Part shown: positions 1 to 6,354 of the stretch, piece by piece
Position numbering within the stretch: the first letter of the stretch is position 1
How the letters are laid out: every line of letters starts with the position of its first letter
Assembly (NCBI GenBank): GCA_034666665.1
Contig: JAXDLK010000072.1
Span: 1 to 8,828 of the forward strand
Direction of reading: 5' to 3'
Length of the DNA: 8,828 nucleotides
Origin: JAXDLK01 sp034666665
GTDB lineage: Bacteria > Desulfobacterota > Binatia > JACPRU01
Translations under genes and position numbers: made by a program
Notes under the pieces: model-generated
What the model was told of the DNA's origin: nothing
Seen by the model: the letters and a program-made list of their open reading frames with translations, nothing else
Database searches by the model: none

Positions 1-1
1 C

Positions 2-253
2 GTGCAGACGCTGCTCGAGGAGGACCGGCCCGCCGCCGCGCGCGCGCTCGACGTCGCGGCCGCGCTCGCGCTGTTCGCGGTGATCCCCGTCGTATCGAAC
101 CTGTTTCTCCGCGCGTACGTGATCGAGCCTTGGGCATCGCTGGTGAAGACCTGCTCGTCGCTGTGCTTCACGGCGCTGGTGGTCGCCGCGCTGCTGCCGC
201 CGCGGTACGGTGCGGCAATGGCCGTTCGCCCCACACCCGCCGAGGAATCGTGA
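2..253 (+). CDS. C-terminal fragment of an unidentified integral membrane protein
   Basis: The frame is already open at the first base, so only the last 83 codons or so are present; the GTG at base 2 need not be the start. The visible part has a charged stretch (LLEEDRP), then two hydrophobic segments at about residues 20-40 (ALALFAVIPVVSNLFL) and 47-66 (LVKTCSSLCFTALVVAALL), and a short polar tail. This is the normal ending of a multi-pass membrane protein. Third codon positions are almost all G or C, so it is real coding sequence. I do not recognise the family. An FkbM methyltransferase about 0.7 kb downstream makes a polysaccharide-export or surface-glycan transporter conceivable, but nothing in the fragment shows it. 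Confidence 0.6.
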   Translation: MQTLLEEDRPAAARALDVAAALALFAVIPVVSNLFLRAYVIEPWASLVKTCSSLCFTALVVAALLPPRYGAAMAVRPTPAEES

Positions 254-309
254 TGGCGCAGAATCGCGCCCGGTGATGCTCCCGAGCACCGCCGCTCGAA
301 AGAAAACCG

Positions 310-338
310 TTGACGGGGCCCCGAGCGACTGGTTCGAT
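310..338 (+). promoter_or_regulatory. Candidate sigma70-type promoter of the Cys-rich protein gene
   Basis: A TTGACG hexamer at 310-315 matches five of six -35 consensus bases. After a 17-bp spacer comes TTCGAT at 333-338, which matches only three of six -10 bases. Transcription would start near 345, about 11 bp before the AGGAGG ribosome-binding site at 356-361. The spacing is ideal but the -10 is weak, so this is a suggestion only. Confidence 0.3.
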
Positions 339-365
339 CCTTCATTCCGTCTTTCAGGAGGCCGT

Positions 366-803
366 ATGCGGATCGCGATCCTCGGAGCGGTGCTCGCGCT
401 CGTGTGCTCGTCCATGGAAGTACCGGCGCAAACGGCGGCGCCTCTTCTCTGCTGCGGAACGAAAACGTGCCCCGACGGGCGCACGCAGGTCGGCGCCGAA
501 CGCTGCTGCGTGAATCCACAGGATCCGTCGACGTGCACCCAGGTCGCGAACCTCGGCAAGCGGTGCGACGACGACCTCGCCGCGGCGGTGACGGGCGCTC
601 CCGGCCGGCGAAACGTCGCCGGCTGCGCCGAGCAGCCAGGCGTCGCGTGCATCGGCGGGGAGATCGGTGACGACTCGGGCATCGTCGCCGGCTGCGTCTG
701 CGTCGGCGACGCGTGCGAGGCCGACGTGGACTTCCCGAACGGGAAGCAAGCATGCACACGGATCGCGGTCGACGCCTGTTGCGCCGCGGATGCTTGTCGC
801 TGA
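366..803 (+). CDS. Small secreted cysteine-rich protein, function unknown
   Basis: This predicted 145-residue exported protein starts at ATG 366, which is chosen because AGGAGG lies at 356-361 and the first residues form a signal peptide: MRI, a hydrophobic core at about residues 4-14, then a VPAQ-type signal peptidase I site near residue 22. An in-frame start at 210 would put a polar 52-residue extension before the signal and has no comparable ribosome-binding site. The mature part has 16 cysteines (29, 30, 35, 47, 48, 57, 67, 87, 95, 110, 112, 117, 130, 138, 139, 144), including three CC pairs, enough for eight disulfides. There is no standard lipobox. I recognise no family. The cysteine pattern suggests a compact disulfide-stabilised extracellular or periplasmic domain. 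It precedes the FkbM gene on the same strand, but the 130-bp gap leaves co-transcription uncertain. Confidence 0.75.
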   Translation: MRIAILGAVLALVCSSMEVPAQTAAPLLCCGTKTCPDGRTQVGAERCCVNPQDPSTCTQVANLGKRCDDDLAAAVTGAPGRRNVAGCAEQPGVACIGGEIGDDSGIVAGCVCVGDACEADVDFPNGKQACTRIAVDACCAADACR

Positions 804-862
804 GGCGCGTCGAGCGGGCGGCGCGACCGTTCGCTCCGGCGCCCGGCGGGCTGCATCGTCGT

Positions 863-878
863 CACCCGCCGGCGGGTG
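863..878. promoter_or_regulatory. Perfect 16-bp palindrome before the FkbM gene
   Basis: CACCCGCC followed directly by its reverse complement GGCGGGTG forms an uninterrupted dyad centred between 870 and 871, in the gap between the Cys-rich gene and the FkbM gene. It could be an operator for a dimeric regulator. It lacks a loop and a following T-run, so it is a poor terminator. In DNA this GC-rich some short palindromes arise by chance. Confidence 0.3.
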
Positions 879-933
879 CGTTCCAGCTCGCTCGATACAC
901 CACGACCCCGGCGAGTACCCGGCCGCAACGCGT

Positions 934-1806
934 GTGACGCAAATCCGCCTGCTTCGCCGACAGCCGGTCCTGTTCACAGCGCTGAAGGCGCTCTGCCGGA
1001 GCTCGTTTCGTGGCGGCGATCGCCTCTTTGCTCTCGTCGAGAAGGCGGGGCTCTTTCAGGGCGGCGTCCTGCGTTACCCGATCGATGCGACCCATGCCGT
1101 CCATGTGCCCATCTCGCGCCGATGGGATCGCCTCGACCTGATCGAGTACGAAAAGCAGCTGATCTCGATCGTCGCGGCGGAGGCGCACTCGTTGACCGGC
1201 GAGATCACCCTGGTGGATTGCGGCGCGGACGTCGGCCTGTTCGCAGCTCTCCTGCTCGCGCGCATCGGCCGGATCACCGAGGTCGCCGCCTTCGAGCCCA
1301 GCGACGAAACGTTTCCGCTTCTCGAGCGTACGCTCGCGGAGCAACCGTGTCGGACGAGAGCGTTGAAGGTCGCGGTCGGCAACTTCATCGGTTCCGGCGA
1401 GCTTCGGTTTCCCGAGTATGATCCGTACGAGACCGGGCGATACGTCATTCGCGTCGAGCACGGCGGATTTCCCGTGACGACGCTCGACGCCGTCCTCACC
1501 GAGCCTCTCGGAAACGCGATCCTCAAGATCGACGTCGAGGGTGCCGAGCTCGCGGTCATCGAAGGCGCACGCCAGACGATCCACCGGGCGCGCGACCTGA
1601 TCGTGACGGTCGAGGCGCATCCGAAGGTGGCCCTCAGAAGCGGCGTCGACCCCACCGTCGTGCTGTCGGCTCTCGGCGAGATTCGGCCGTTCGACTTCGT
1701 CGTCGCAGAAGCACCCGGGCGCCCGCTCGATCTCCGCCGACGCTTCTTCGATCAGTTCGACGCGACCGGGGTCTACAACGTCGTCTGCCGCTCTCGACCC
1801 CGCTGA
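934..1806 (+). CDS. FkbM-family SAM-dependent methyltransferase
   Basis: This 290-residue protein is predicted to transfer a methyl group from S-adenosylmethionine to an oxygen atom, as FkbM enzymes do on polyketides, sugars and glycans; the substrate is unknown. The Rossmann-fold signatures are in order: the SAM-binding loop VDCGADVG (D95-G101), an acidic end of the second strand in FEPSDETF (E121), and the family hallmark LKIDVEGAE (K198-E205). A helical region of about 80 residues precedes the catalytic domain, as is common. I chose GTG 934. The frame stays open upstream to ATG 790, but codons 790-933 have poorer third-position GC, a rare ATA, low-complexity Ala/Arg/Ser content and a perfect palindrome. 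Neither start has a good ribosome-binding site, so the N-terminus is uncertain; ATG 790 would give 338 residues and overlap the upstream gene. Confidence 0.85.
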   Translation: MTQIRLLRRQPVLFTALKALCRSSFRGGDRLFALVEKAGLFQGGVLRYPIDATHAVHVPISRRWDRLDLIEYEKQLISIVAAEAHSLTGEITLVDCGADVGLFAALLLARIGRITEVAAFEPSDETFPLLERTLAEQPCRTRALKVAVGNFIGSGELRFPEYDPYETGRYVIRVEHGGFPVTTLDAVLTEPLGNAILKIDVEGAELAVIEGARQTIHRARDLIVTVEAHPKVALRSGVDPTVVLSALGEIRPFDFVVAEAPGRPLDLRRRFFDQFDATGVYNVVCRSRPR

Positions 1807-1879
1807 AGCTCGACCGACACGAGGTGGATGCCGGCGCAGGGAACGACCTCGTCCGCGCGCGGATCGCACGCGCGACCGC

Positions 1880-1911
1880 GTCACCTGCGGACGTGCCGCG
1901 ATCCGGGTGAC
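1880..1911. terminator. Weak hairpin between convergent FkbM and LLM oxidoreductase genes
   Basis: GTCACC (1880-1885) pairs with GGTGAC (1906-1911), and inside it GCGG (1887-1890) pairs with CCGC (1896-1899) around a 5-base loop. It sits in the 165-bp gap between two convergent stop codons, where a bidirectional terminator is expected. There is no T-run on either side, so intrinsic termination is not demonstrated. I see no gene in 1807-1971. Confidence 0.25.
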
Positions 1912-1971
1912 GGCGGACCGCACCGATACGGTCGAATCGAGCTGCGAGCGGGTGCCGCGGCGTTAGCGACG

Positions 1972-3096
1972 CTACTTCGCGGCCGACTCCGCGAACGACT
2001 CGCTGCGTGAGCTCGCGGCATCCGAGGTCTCGCCCATCCGCCACGTGCGGATTTCCGGAAGCACCTCTTTCGTGAACAGGCGCACGCTCGGCTCGATGTC
2101 CTCGTAGCGCATGCCCGCGTAGCTCACGCAGAGGTTCATCTCGAAGTCGCCGAGGATCTCGCGACGGTGCTCGAGGCGGTCGAGGATCTGCTGCGGCGTT
2201 CCCCAGGCCTGCGCCTCGAGGAACGTCTCGGCCGAGGCCTCCTTGCCCGCCGCCTTCATCATCTCGCGCGCGGTGGCGTATGCCTCGTATCCCTTCGCCT
2301 TGCCGAACTGCTCGTCGAGCATCTCGTAGTGCGTCAGCACGGAGGCGAAGTAGCCGATCACGTGCGGCCGGGCCATGGCCTCGGCGCGGGCCGCGTCGCG
2401 ATCGCAGAACATGAAGTCGATGACCATCGGAGGCGGGGCGTCGACGCCGTGATGCTCGCGGAAGACCCGCCGGTAGGTGTCGAACGTGGGCTTCACCGCC
2501 TCCGCCTTGAACTGCGAGAAGATCATCATCGTCGCGCCGAGCTCGGCCGCGACCTCCACCGAATCGGGCGACATCGCCACGCAGTACGTGCGGTCCTTGA
2601 AGCTCTTGAGCGGACCCGGACGGACCTCGATCCGCTCCTGCGGATAGTACGGTCCCTTGCCCTCGACGACGCCGGTCTCGAGGCCCGAAAGGATCATCTT
2701 CGCGGATTCGTCGAAGCGGCCGCGCGCCTCGTTCATGTCCATCATGAAGCCCCGGTACTCCATGCGCGCGAGACCCCGTCCCATGCCGAAGACGGCACGT
2801 CCGCCGGAGAGGTGATCCATCAGGATCATCTTCTCGACGACGCGGAGCGGGTTGTTCCACGGCAGGATCACGGCGGCGGTGCCGAGCCCGATCTTCTTCG
2901 TGCGTCCCGCGAGCCAGCTCAGGAACTGGGTGTTGTCGGGACACATCGAGTAGCCGTCGAAGTGATGCTCGACGCTCCAGATGGTGTCGAAGCCGAGCGG
3001 CTCCGCGAGCTCGGCGACCCGGAGCTCCTGCTGGTAGAGCTCGGCATCGCTCATGTTGCCGGCGTTCTGGAAGAGCATCTGGATCCCGATCTTCAT
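1972..3096 (-). CDS. LLM-class flavin-dependent oxidoreductase (bacterial luciferase-like)
   Basis: This 374-residue protein is a luciferase-like TIM-barrel monooxygenase. The family uses reduced FMN or F420 and oxygen to oxidise organic substrates; neither cofactor nor substrate can be read from the sequence. Visible marks are the start MKIGIQML on the first barrel strand, the helix ELRVAELAEPLGFDTIW, the luciferase-like EHHF at 43-46, the strand KKIGLGTAAVILPWNNPLRV, and the DHLSGGRAVFGMGRG segment that contributes to flavin binding. The length is normal. ATG at 3096 is well supported by TAGGAG (AGGAG at 3102-3106 on the minus strand) five bases upstream, although the frame remains open further upstream. 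The last 20 residues are Ser/Ala-rich and probably a flexible tail. The gene faces away from a glutathione transferase gene with a shared 224-bp gap, suggesting joint control of a detoxification or xenobiotic function. Confidence 0.92.
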   Translation of the reverse strand: MKIGIQMLFQNAGNMSDAELYQQELRVAELAEPLGFDTIWSVEHHFDGYSMCPDNTQFLSWLAGRTKKIGLGTAAVILPWNNPLRVVEKMILMDHLSGGRAVFGMGRGLARMEYRGFMMDMNEARGRFDESAKMILSGLETGVVEGKGPYYPQERIEVRPGPLKSFKDRTYCVAMSPDSVEVAAELGATMMIFSQFKAEAVKPTFDTYRRVFREHHGVDAPPPMVIDFMFCDRDAARAEAMARPHVIGYFASVLTHYEMLDEQFGKAKGYEAYATAREMMKAAGKEASAETFLEAQAWGTPQQILDRLEHRREILGDFEMNLCVSYAGMRYEDIEPSVRLFTKEVLPEIRTWRMGETSDAASSRSESFAESAAK

Positions 3097-3320
3097 GTTG
3101 GCTCCTATTCTACGTCGGGGGCCCGTGAGGTGCTGGCGGGCTACGCCCGCTGCGCTCCTCCGATACCCCCGAGCCCGCGCTCGGTGCGGCACGTGTCCAC
3201 GCCGAGCTTGCCCCCACCCATACTCCAGTCCGGCTGTCACCACGAGACCCGAAGGAACCATGAAGCGGCATCTTTGGTCGTATGCCCCGTCCTGGTATGC
3301 GCACTCGCAGGAGGGCCTCC
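3097..3320. promoter_or_regulatory. Divergent intergenic region between LLM oxidoreductase and GST genes
   Basis: Both genes must be transcribed outward from these 224 bp. Their ribosome-binding sites are clear: AGGAG at 3102-3106 for the minus-strand gene and AGGAGG at 3309-3314, six bases before ATG 3321. A compact 6-bp inverted repeat GCGGGC-TAC-GCCCGC lies at 3136-3150. The only promoter-like pair for the GST gene, TTGGTC 3274-3279 and TATGCG 3296-3301 with a 16-bp spacer, matches three of six bases in each box and is weak. No convincing operator was found. Confidence 0.4.
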
Positions 3321-4004
3321 ATGATCGATCTCTATACCGCGGCGACCCCGAACGGCTGGAAGGCATCGATCGCGCTCGAGGAGCTCGGTCTGCCGTACGA
3401 GGTCCACGCGGTGGACCTCATGGCCGGGGAGCAGAAGCAGCCCGAGTACCTGAAGCTGAACCCGAACGGCCGCATCCCGACGATCGTCGATCGCGACCGC
3501 GATGGCTTCGCCGTCTTCGAGTCCGGAGCGATCCTCATCTACCTCGCGGAGAAGACGGGGAAGCTGATGCCTGCCGATCCGCAGGGGCGCTCGCTCGTCA
3601 TCCAGTGGCTGATGTTCCAGATGGGCGGGATCGGCCCGATGATGGGCCAGGCGAACGTCTTCTTCCGGTACTTCCCGGAGAAGATCCAGCCGGCGATCGA
3701 CCGCTACCAGAACGAGTGCCGGCGGCTTTTCGAGGTGCTGAACCGCCGGCTCGACGGGCGCGACTGGCTCGCCGACGACTACTCGATCGCCGACATCGCG
3801 AACTGGTCGTGGGTGCGGAGCTACAAGTGGTCGGGCGTCTCGATCGACGGTCTCGACCATCTGAAGCGCTGGCTCGATCGCATGTACGAGCGCCCGGCAT
3901 GTCTCCGCGGCATCGACGTCCCCGTCAAGAGTCCCGACCTCACCGAGAATGACGACGCGGCGAAGAAGTTCGCCGAGGACGCGCGGACGATCGTCCAGCG
4001 CTGA
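3321..4004 (+). CDS. yfcG: YfcG/YghU-like glutathione S-transferase (disulfide-bond oxidoreductase)
   Basis: This 227-residue protein resembles E. coli YfcG along most of its length. YfcG is a cytosolic nu-class glutathione transferase that reduces disulfides with glutathione. The N-terminal thioredoxin-like domain begins MIDLYTAATPNG, keeping the Thr9 and Asn11 used by YfcG to contact glutathione. It then has LNPNGRIPTIVD with the cis-proline P53, and FESGAILIYLAEKTG, where E67-S68 bind the glutathione gamma-glutamyl group. The helical C-terminal domain keeps QWLMFQMGGIGPMMGQ, YSIADIANWSWV and a YERPA-type motif. ATG 3321 follows AGGAGG by six bases and gives the expected N-terminus; an in-frame ATG at 3282 would add 13 unrelated residues. 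Partner gene: the divergently transcribed LLM oxidoreductase. A strong hairpin begins 24 bases after the stop. Confidence 0.93.
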   Translation: MIDLYTAATPNGWKASIALEELGLPYEVHAVDLMAGEQKQPEYLKLNPNGRIPTIVDRDRDGFAVFESGAILIYLAEKTGKLMPADPQGRSLVIQWLMFQMGGIGPMMGQANVFFRYFPEKIQPAIDRYQNECRRLFEVLNRRLDGRDWLADDYSIADIANWSWVRSYKWSGVSIDGLDHLKRWLDRMYERPACLRGIDVPVKSPDLTENDDAAKKFAEDARTIVQR

Positions 4005-4027
4005 TCTGCGGGGCGACACCGGCAGAG

Positions 4028-4063
4028 TTGCGGATCGAGCGCGCTTTCGCGACTCGACCGCAA
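4028..4063. terminator. Strong hairpin in the GST / nucleotidyltransferase convergent gap
   Basis: TTGCGG (4028-4033) pairs with CCGCAA (4058-4063), TCGAG (4035-4039) with CTCGA (4053-4057), and CGCG (4040-4043) with CGCG (4048-4051), closing a CTTT loop. This makes 15 base pairs with two single-A bulges (4034 and 4052). It lies 24 bases beyond the GST stop and 11 bases from the stop of the minus-strand pseudogene, so it could end transcripts from both sides. No T-tract follows, so it may act by another mechanism or protect 3' ends. Confidence 0.5.
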
Positions 4064-4073
4064 GGCGGCGACC

Positions 4074-4408
4074 TCACGGTGAAGCGAGCCGCCGAAGCTC
4101 CGCGAGACGATCCGCGACGTTCCACTGCTCGCACCAGCGTTCGACGTAATTCCAGTCGATGGCCTCGTCGGCGGCCCGAGCCGCCTCGATCACCGCGACG
4201 ACGTCCGCGATGTGACGAGGACGCCCCGCGATCGTCTTGTAGACGATCAGATCTTCCCGGGTGACCACGGGTACGCGCTCACCGAGGACGTTCAGGGAAA
4301 CCTTGCGCGCCAGCGCGCGAGCGCTCCGATGACCGCGAAATCGATCTGCGCCTCGCGCAATACCGCGACGAGGATGCCGAACGTGCCCTGCAGGCCCGGG
4401 CTATCCAC
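4074..4408 (-). pseudogene. Nucleotidyltransferase (AbiEii-like/DUF6036-like), catalytic core deleted
   Basis: Two pieces of one gene are visible in different frames. The 5' piece starts at GTG 4408 and reads VDSPGLQ, then LREAQIDFAVIGALA, the usual N-terminal helix and strand leading to the nucleotide-binding Gly. After residue 31 (about 4316) it runs into unrelated codons and stops at 4292-4294. The 3' piece, in another frame from about 4319 to the stop at 4074, reads ALARKVSLNVLGERVPVVTR then EDLIVYKTIAGRPRHIADV, the typical C-terminal segment of these proteins, and ends with a helical IDWNYVERWCEQW region. The segment between, with the DxD metal-binding motif, is absent. Alignment to the relative at 6910-7396 implies a loss of roughly 75-80 codons. 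Known relatives are toxins or defence-linked transferases; this copy cannot be catalytic. It overlaps the upstream small gene by 8 bp, as in an operon. Confidence 0.75.
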
Positions 4409-4648
4409 TCCGGCGGTTTTTCAGTGCATGCCAGCGAGCCGGGAGGCTGACGACGTCGTCGCGCTCGGGCGACGGTCGTCCGGCGAGGTGTGCATCGACA
4501 ACGTCAGCGCGATCGCCACCCGATCGCCGGGGCTACGCGCCATCACGTCCCGCAGGGAACGTTCGCAGACCGCGGCATTGTCGAGCGCGACGTTGCGAAA
4601 ATGAGCACGGTCCGCGTCGCTCACGGTGGGCTCCATCCCCGTCGCCAT
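4401..4648 (-). pseudogene. Small helical partner gene of the nucleotidyltransferase, frameshifted
   Basis: The reading starts at ATG 4648, ATG 4636 or GTG 4624; GTG 4624 has GGAG six bases upstream and gives a start VSDADRAHF. It continues as SLRDVMARSPGDRVAIALTL in one frame. That frame turns into Ser/Thr/Arg-rich codons and stops at 4421-4423. Shifting by one base at about 4472-4474 gives SPERDDVVSLPARWHALKNR and a stop at 4401-4403, which overlaps the GTG of the nucleotidyltransferase by 8 bp, a typical translational-coupling arrangement. A one-base deletion is therefore the simplest reading, and the intact protein would be about 75-83 residues. I do not recognise a named family. Its position as first gene before a nucleotidyltransferase resembles a toxin-antitoxin-like pair, which is inference. 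Confidence 0.6.
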
Positions 4649-4679
4649 GCGGGTCGCAGTCTAGCCCGATTCCGCCGCT

Positions 4680-4715
4680 GCGTCATGACCGCGGCCGGTT
4701 GAATGACGCGGCCGG
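4680..4715. repeat. Interleaved direct and inverted repeats upstream of the ligase gene
   Basis: GCGTCAT (4680-4686) is matched in reverse complement by ATGACGC (4703-4709), 16 bases apart. The same region holds a direct repeat: ATGACCGCGGCCGG (4685-4698) and ATGACGCGGCCGG (4703-4715), differing by one base. It lies in the 85-bp gap between the divergent small pseudogene and the ligase start, so an operator is plausible. No convincing -35/-10 pair was found for the ligase. Confidence 0.35.
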
Positions 4716-4717
4716 CC

Positions 4718-4740
4718 GCCGCATGTCTGAAGCATGCGGC
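4718..4740 (+). promoter_or_regulatory. Hairpin enclosing the ligase start codon
   Basis: GCCGCATG (4718-4725) and CATGCGGC (4733-4740) are perfect reverse complements around a 7-base loop TCTGAAG. The right arm contains the ATG start (4734-4736), and the only weak ribosome-binding sequence (GAAG) is in the loop. In RNA this 8-bp, mostly GC stem would hide the start codon, which could keep ligase translation low or conditional. Confidence 0.4.
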
Positions 4741-6278
4741 TGGCGGAATTGGTCGGCGCTTCCGCGGATGTCGCGCAGACGGCGGCGCGATCGGCGAAGA
4801 TCGCTCGACTCGCCGAAGTGCTGCGCAAGGGAACGCCCGAAGAGGTTCCGATCGCGATCGCGTTTCTCTCGGGCGGCCCCCGCCAGCGGAAGCTCGGCGT
4901 CGGTCCGTCGATGCTCCGGCGCGCGCTACCGGTCGACGCGGCGGCGGGCCCGTCGCTCGAGCTCGTCGAGGTCGATCGAGCGTTCGGCGAGGTGGCGGCG
5001 GAGACGGGTGCCGGCTCGAGCGGCCGGCGTATCGAGCGGCTGCGCGACCTCTTTCGCCGAGCGACCGCTGACGAGCGCGACTTCCTCTTCCGCGTCGGCA
5101 TCGGCGAGCTCCGGCAGGGCGCGCTCGAGGGCATCATGTTCGATGCCGTGGCGGCGGCGTATGCAGTTCCGGCGGCGGACGTCCGCCGTGCGGCGATGGC
5201 GAGCGGCGATCTCGGGGCGGTCGCCGCGGCCGCGGCCCGAGACGGCGCCGCCGGTCTCGCGCAGTTCTCGATCGTTCTCTTCCGGCCGATCCAGCCGATG
5301 CTCGCGCACACCGCCGGCGACGTCGGCGAGGCCGTCGGCCGCCTCGGCGAGGCCGCCCTCGAGTACAAGATGGACGGCGCCCGCGTGCAGATTCACAAGT
5401 CGGGCGAGCACGTCGAGGTCTTCACGCGCACCCTGAAGCCGGTCACGGACTCGGTGCCCGAGATCGTCGAAGCCGTCCGCGCGCTGCCGGCGCGCGAGAT
5501 CATCCTCGACGGCGAAGCGATCGCGCTCGAGCCGGGGAGGCGGCCGCATCCCTTCCAGGTGACGATGCGCCGTTTCGGACGCCGGCTCGACGTCGAGCGC
5601 CTGCGCCGCGAGCTCCCGCTCGAGACCTTCTGCTTCGACGTCCTCTGGATGGACGGCGGCAGCCTCGTCGACGCGCCTGCCGCCGAGCGCTGGTCGATTC
5701 TGGAAGGCGTGCTGCCGGAGGCGCTGCGGATCCCGCGCATCCGCTCGGCGGACGCCGCCGAGGCGAGGCGCTTCTTCGAACGCGCGATCGAGGCGGGACA
5801 CGAAGGCGTGATGGCGAAGTCGCTCGACGCGCGCTACGAAGCCGGACGTCGCGGCCAGGCCTGGCTCAAGGTGAAGCCTGCCCGCACGCTCGATCTCGTC
5901 GTCCTGGCAGCGGAGTGGGGCCACGGCCGTCGTCACGGCTGGCTCAGTAACCTGCATCTCGGCGCGCGCGATCCCAGGACGGGCGGCTTCGTCATGCTCG
6001 GCAAGACGTTCAAGGGGATGACGGACGAGATGCTCGCCTGGCAGACCGAGCAGCTCCTCGCCCTCGAGGTCGCTCGCGACGAATGGACCGTTCACGTGCG
6101 GCCCGAGCTGGTAGTCGAGATCGCCTTCTCGGACGTTCAGGAGAGCTCGCACTACCCGGGCGGCATGGCGCTCCGCTTCGCGCGTGTGAAGCGCTACCGC
6201 ACCGACAAGCGGGCCGAGGACGCCGACACGATCGATGCCGTTCAGGCGCTCGCACCCGAGTCGGTGGCGGTGCGCTAA
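4734..6278 (+). CDS. ligB: ATP-dependent DNA ligase, LigB type
   Basis: This complete 514-residue ligase seals nicks in duplex DNA through an enzyme-AMP intermediate. It resembles mycobacterial LigB over its length. The N-terminal DNA-binding domain (about 1-200) has FLSGGPRQRKLGVG and a GELRQGALEGIM segment. The adenylation domain has motif I EYKMDGAR with the AMP-accepting K212, motif III ILDGEA (D259-E261), motif IIIa CFDVLW (F301), motif IV EGVMAK (E357, K362) and motif V WLKVK (K379, K381). The OB-fold domain ends with ALRFARVKRYRTDK and the tail ADTIDAV. All catalytic residues are present. ATG 4734 matches the family N-terminus and an in-frame stop sits just upstream at 4728-4730. There is no Ku gene nearby and no fused polymerase or nuclease domain, so this is a stand-alone accessory ligase, probably additional to the housekeeping NAD-dependent LigA. 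TerB-like gene follows 76 bp downstream. Confidence 0.95.
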   Translation: MRLAELVGASADVAQTAARSAKIARLAEVLRKGTPEEVPIAIAFLSGGPRQRKLGVGPSMLRRALPVDAAAGPSLELVEVDRAFGEVAAETGAGSSGRRIERLRDLFRRATADERDFLFRVGIGELRQGALEGIMFDAVAAAYAVPAADVRRAAMASGDLGAVAAAAARDGAAGLAQFSIVLFRPIQPMLAHTAGDVGEAVGRLGEAALEYKMDGARVQIHKSGEHVEVFTRTLKPVTDSVPEIVEAVRALPAREIILDGEAIALEPGRRPHPFQVTMRRFGRRLDVERLRRELPLETFCFDVLWMDGGSLVDAPAAERWSILEGVLPEALRIPRIRSADAAEARRFFERAIEAGHEGVMAKSLDARYEAGRRGQAWLKVKPARTLDLVVLAAEWGHGRRHGWLSNLHLGARDPRTGGFVMLGKTFKGMTDEMLAWQTEQLLALEVARDEWTVHVRPELVVEIAFSDVQESSHYPGGMALRFARVKRYRTDKRAEDADTIDAVQALAPESVAVR

Positions 6279-6354
6279 ATCGTGGGCTTCGCCGATGGTC
6301 GGAGCGTCGGCGTGCGTGTGCGTCCGTCGCGCTCCCCTGATACGACGGCGTACG

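Noticed and set aside
210..365. An upstream start for the Cys-rich protein, adding 52 residues
   Set aside because: It overlaps the preceding gene, is polar, and would place a signal peptide internally; ATG 366 has AGGAGG.
862..1923. A 353-codon minus-strand open frame over the FkbM gene
   Set aside because: It is antisense to the FkbM motifs and has charged low-complexity content without a recognisable fold.
3107..3112. TAGAAT on the minus strand as a -10 box for the LLM oxidoreductase
   Set aside because: Transcription would begin after the ribosome-binding site, leaving almost no leader; it overlaps the TAGGAG sequence region.
2167..3324. A 385-codon open frame on the plus strand opposite the LLM oxidoreductase
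   Set aside because: It mirrors the oxidoreductase codons and gives a low-complexity Leu/Arg/His/Glu protein; the minus-strand gene has clear family motifs and a ribosome-binding site.
3260..3340. A possible leader peptide MKRHLWSYAP starting at ATG 3260 with AAGGA upstream, before the GST gene
   Set aside because: The frame runs on out of phase far into the GST gene without a nearby stop, so it does not behave as a leader. The GST start has its own strong ribosome-binding site.
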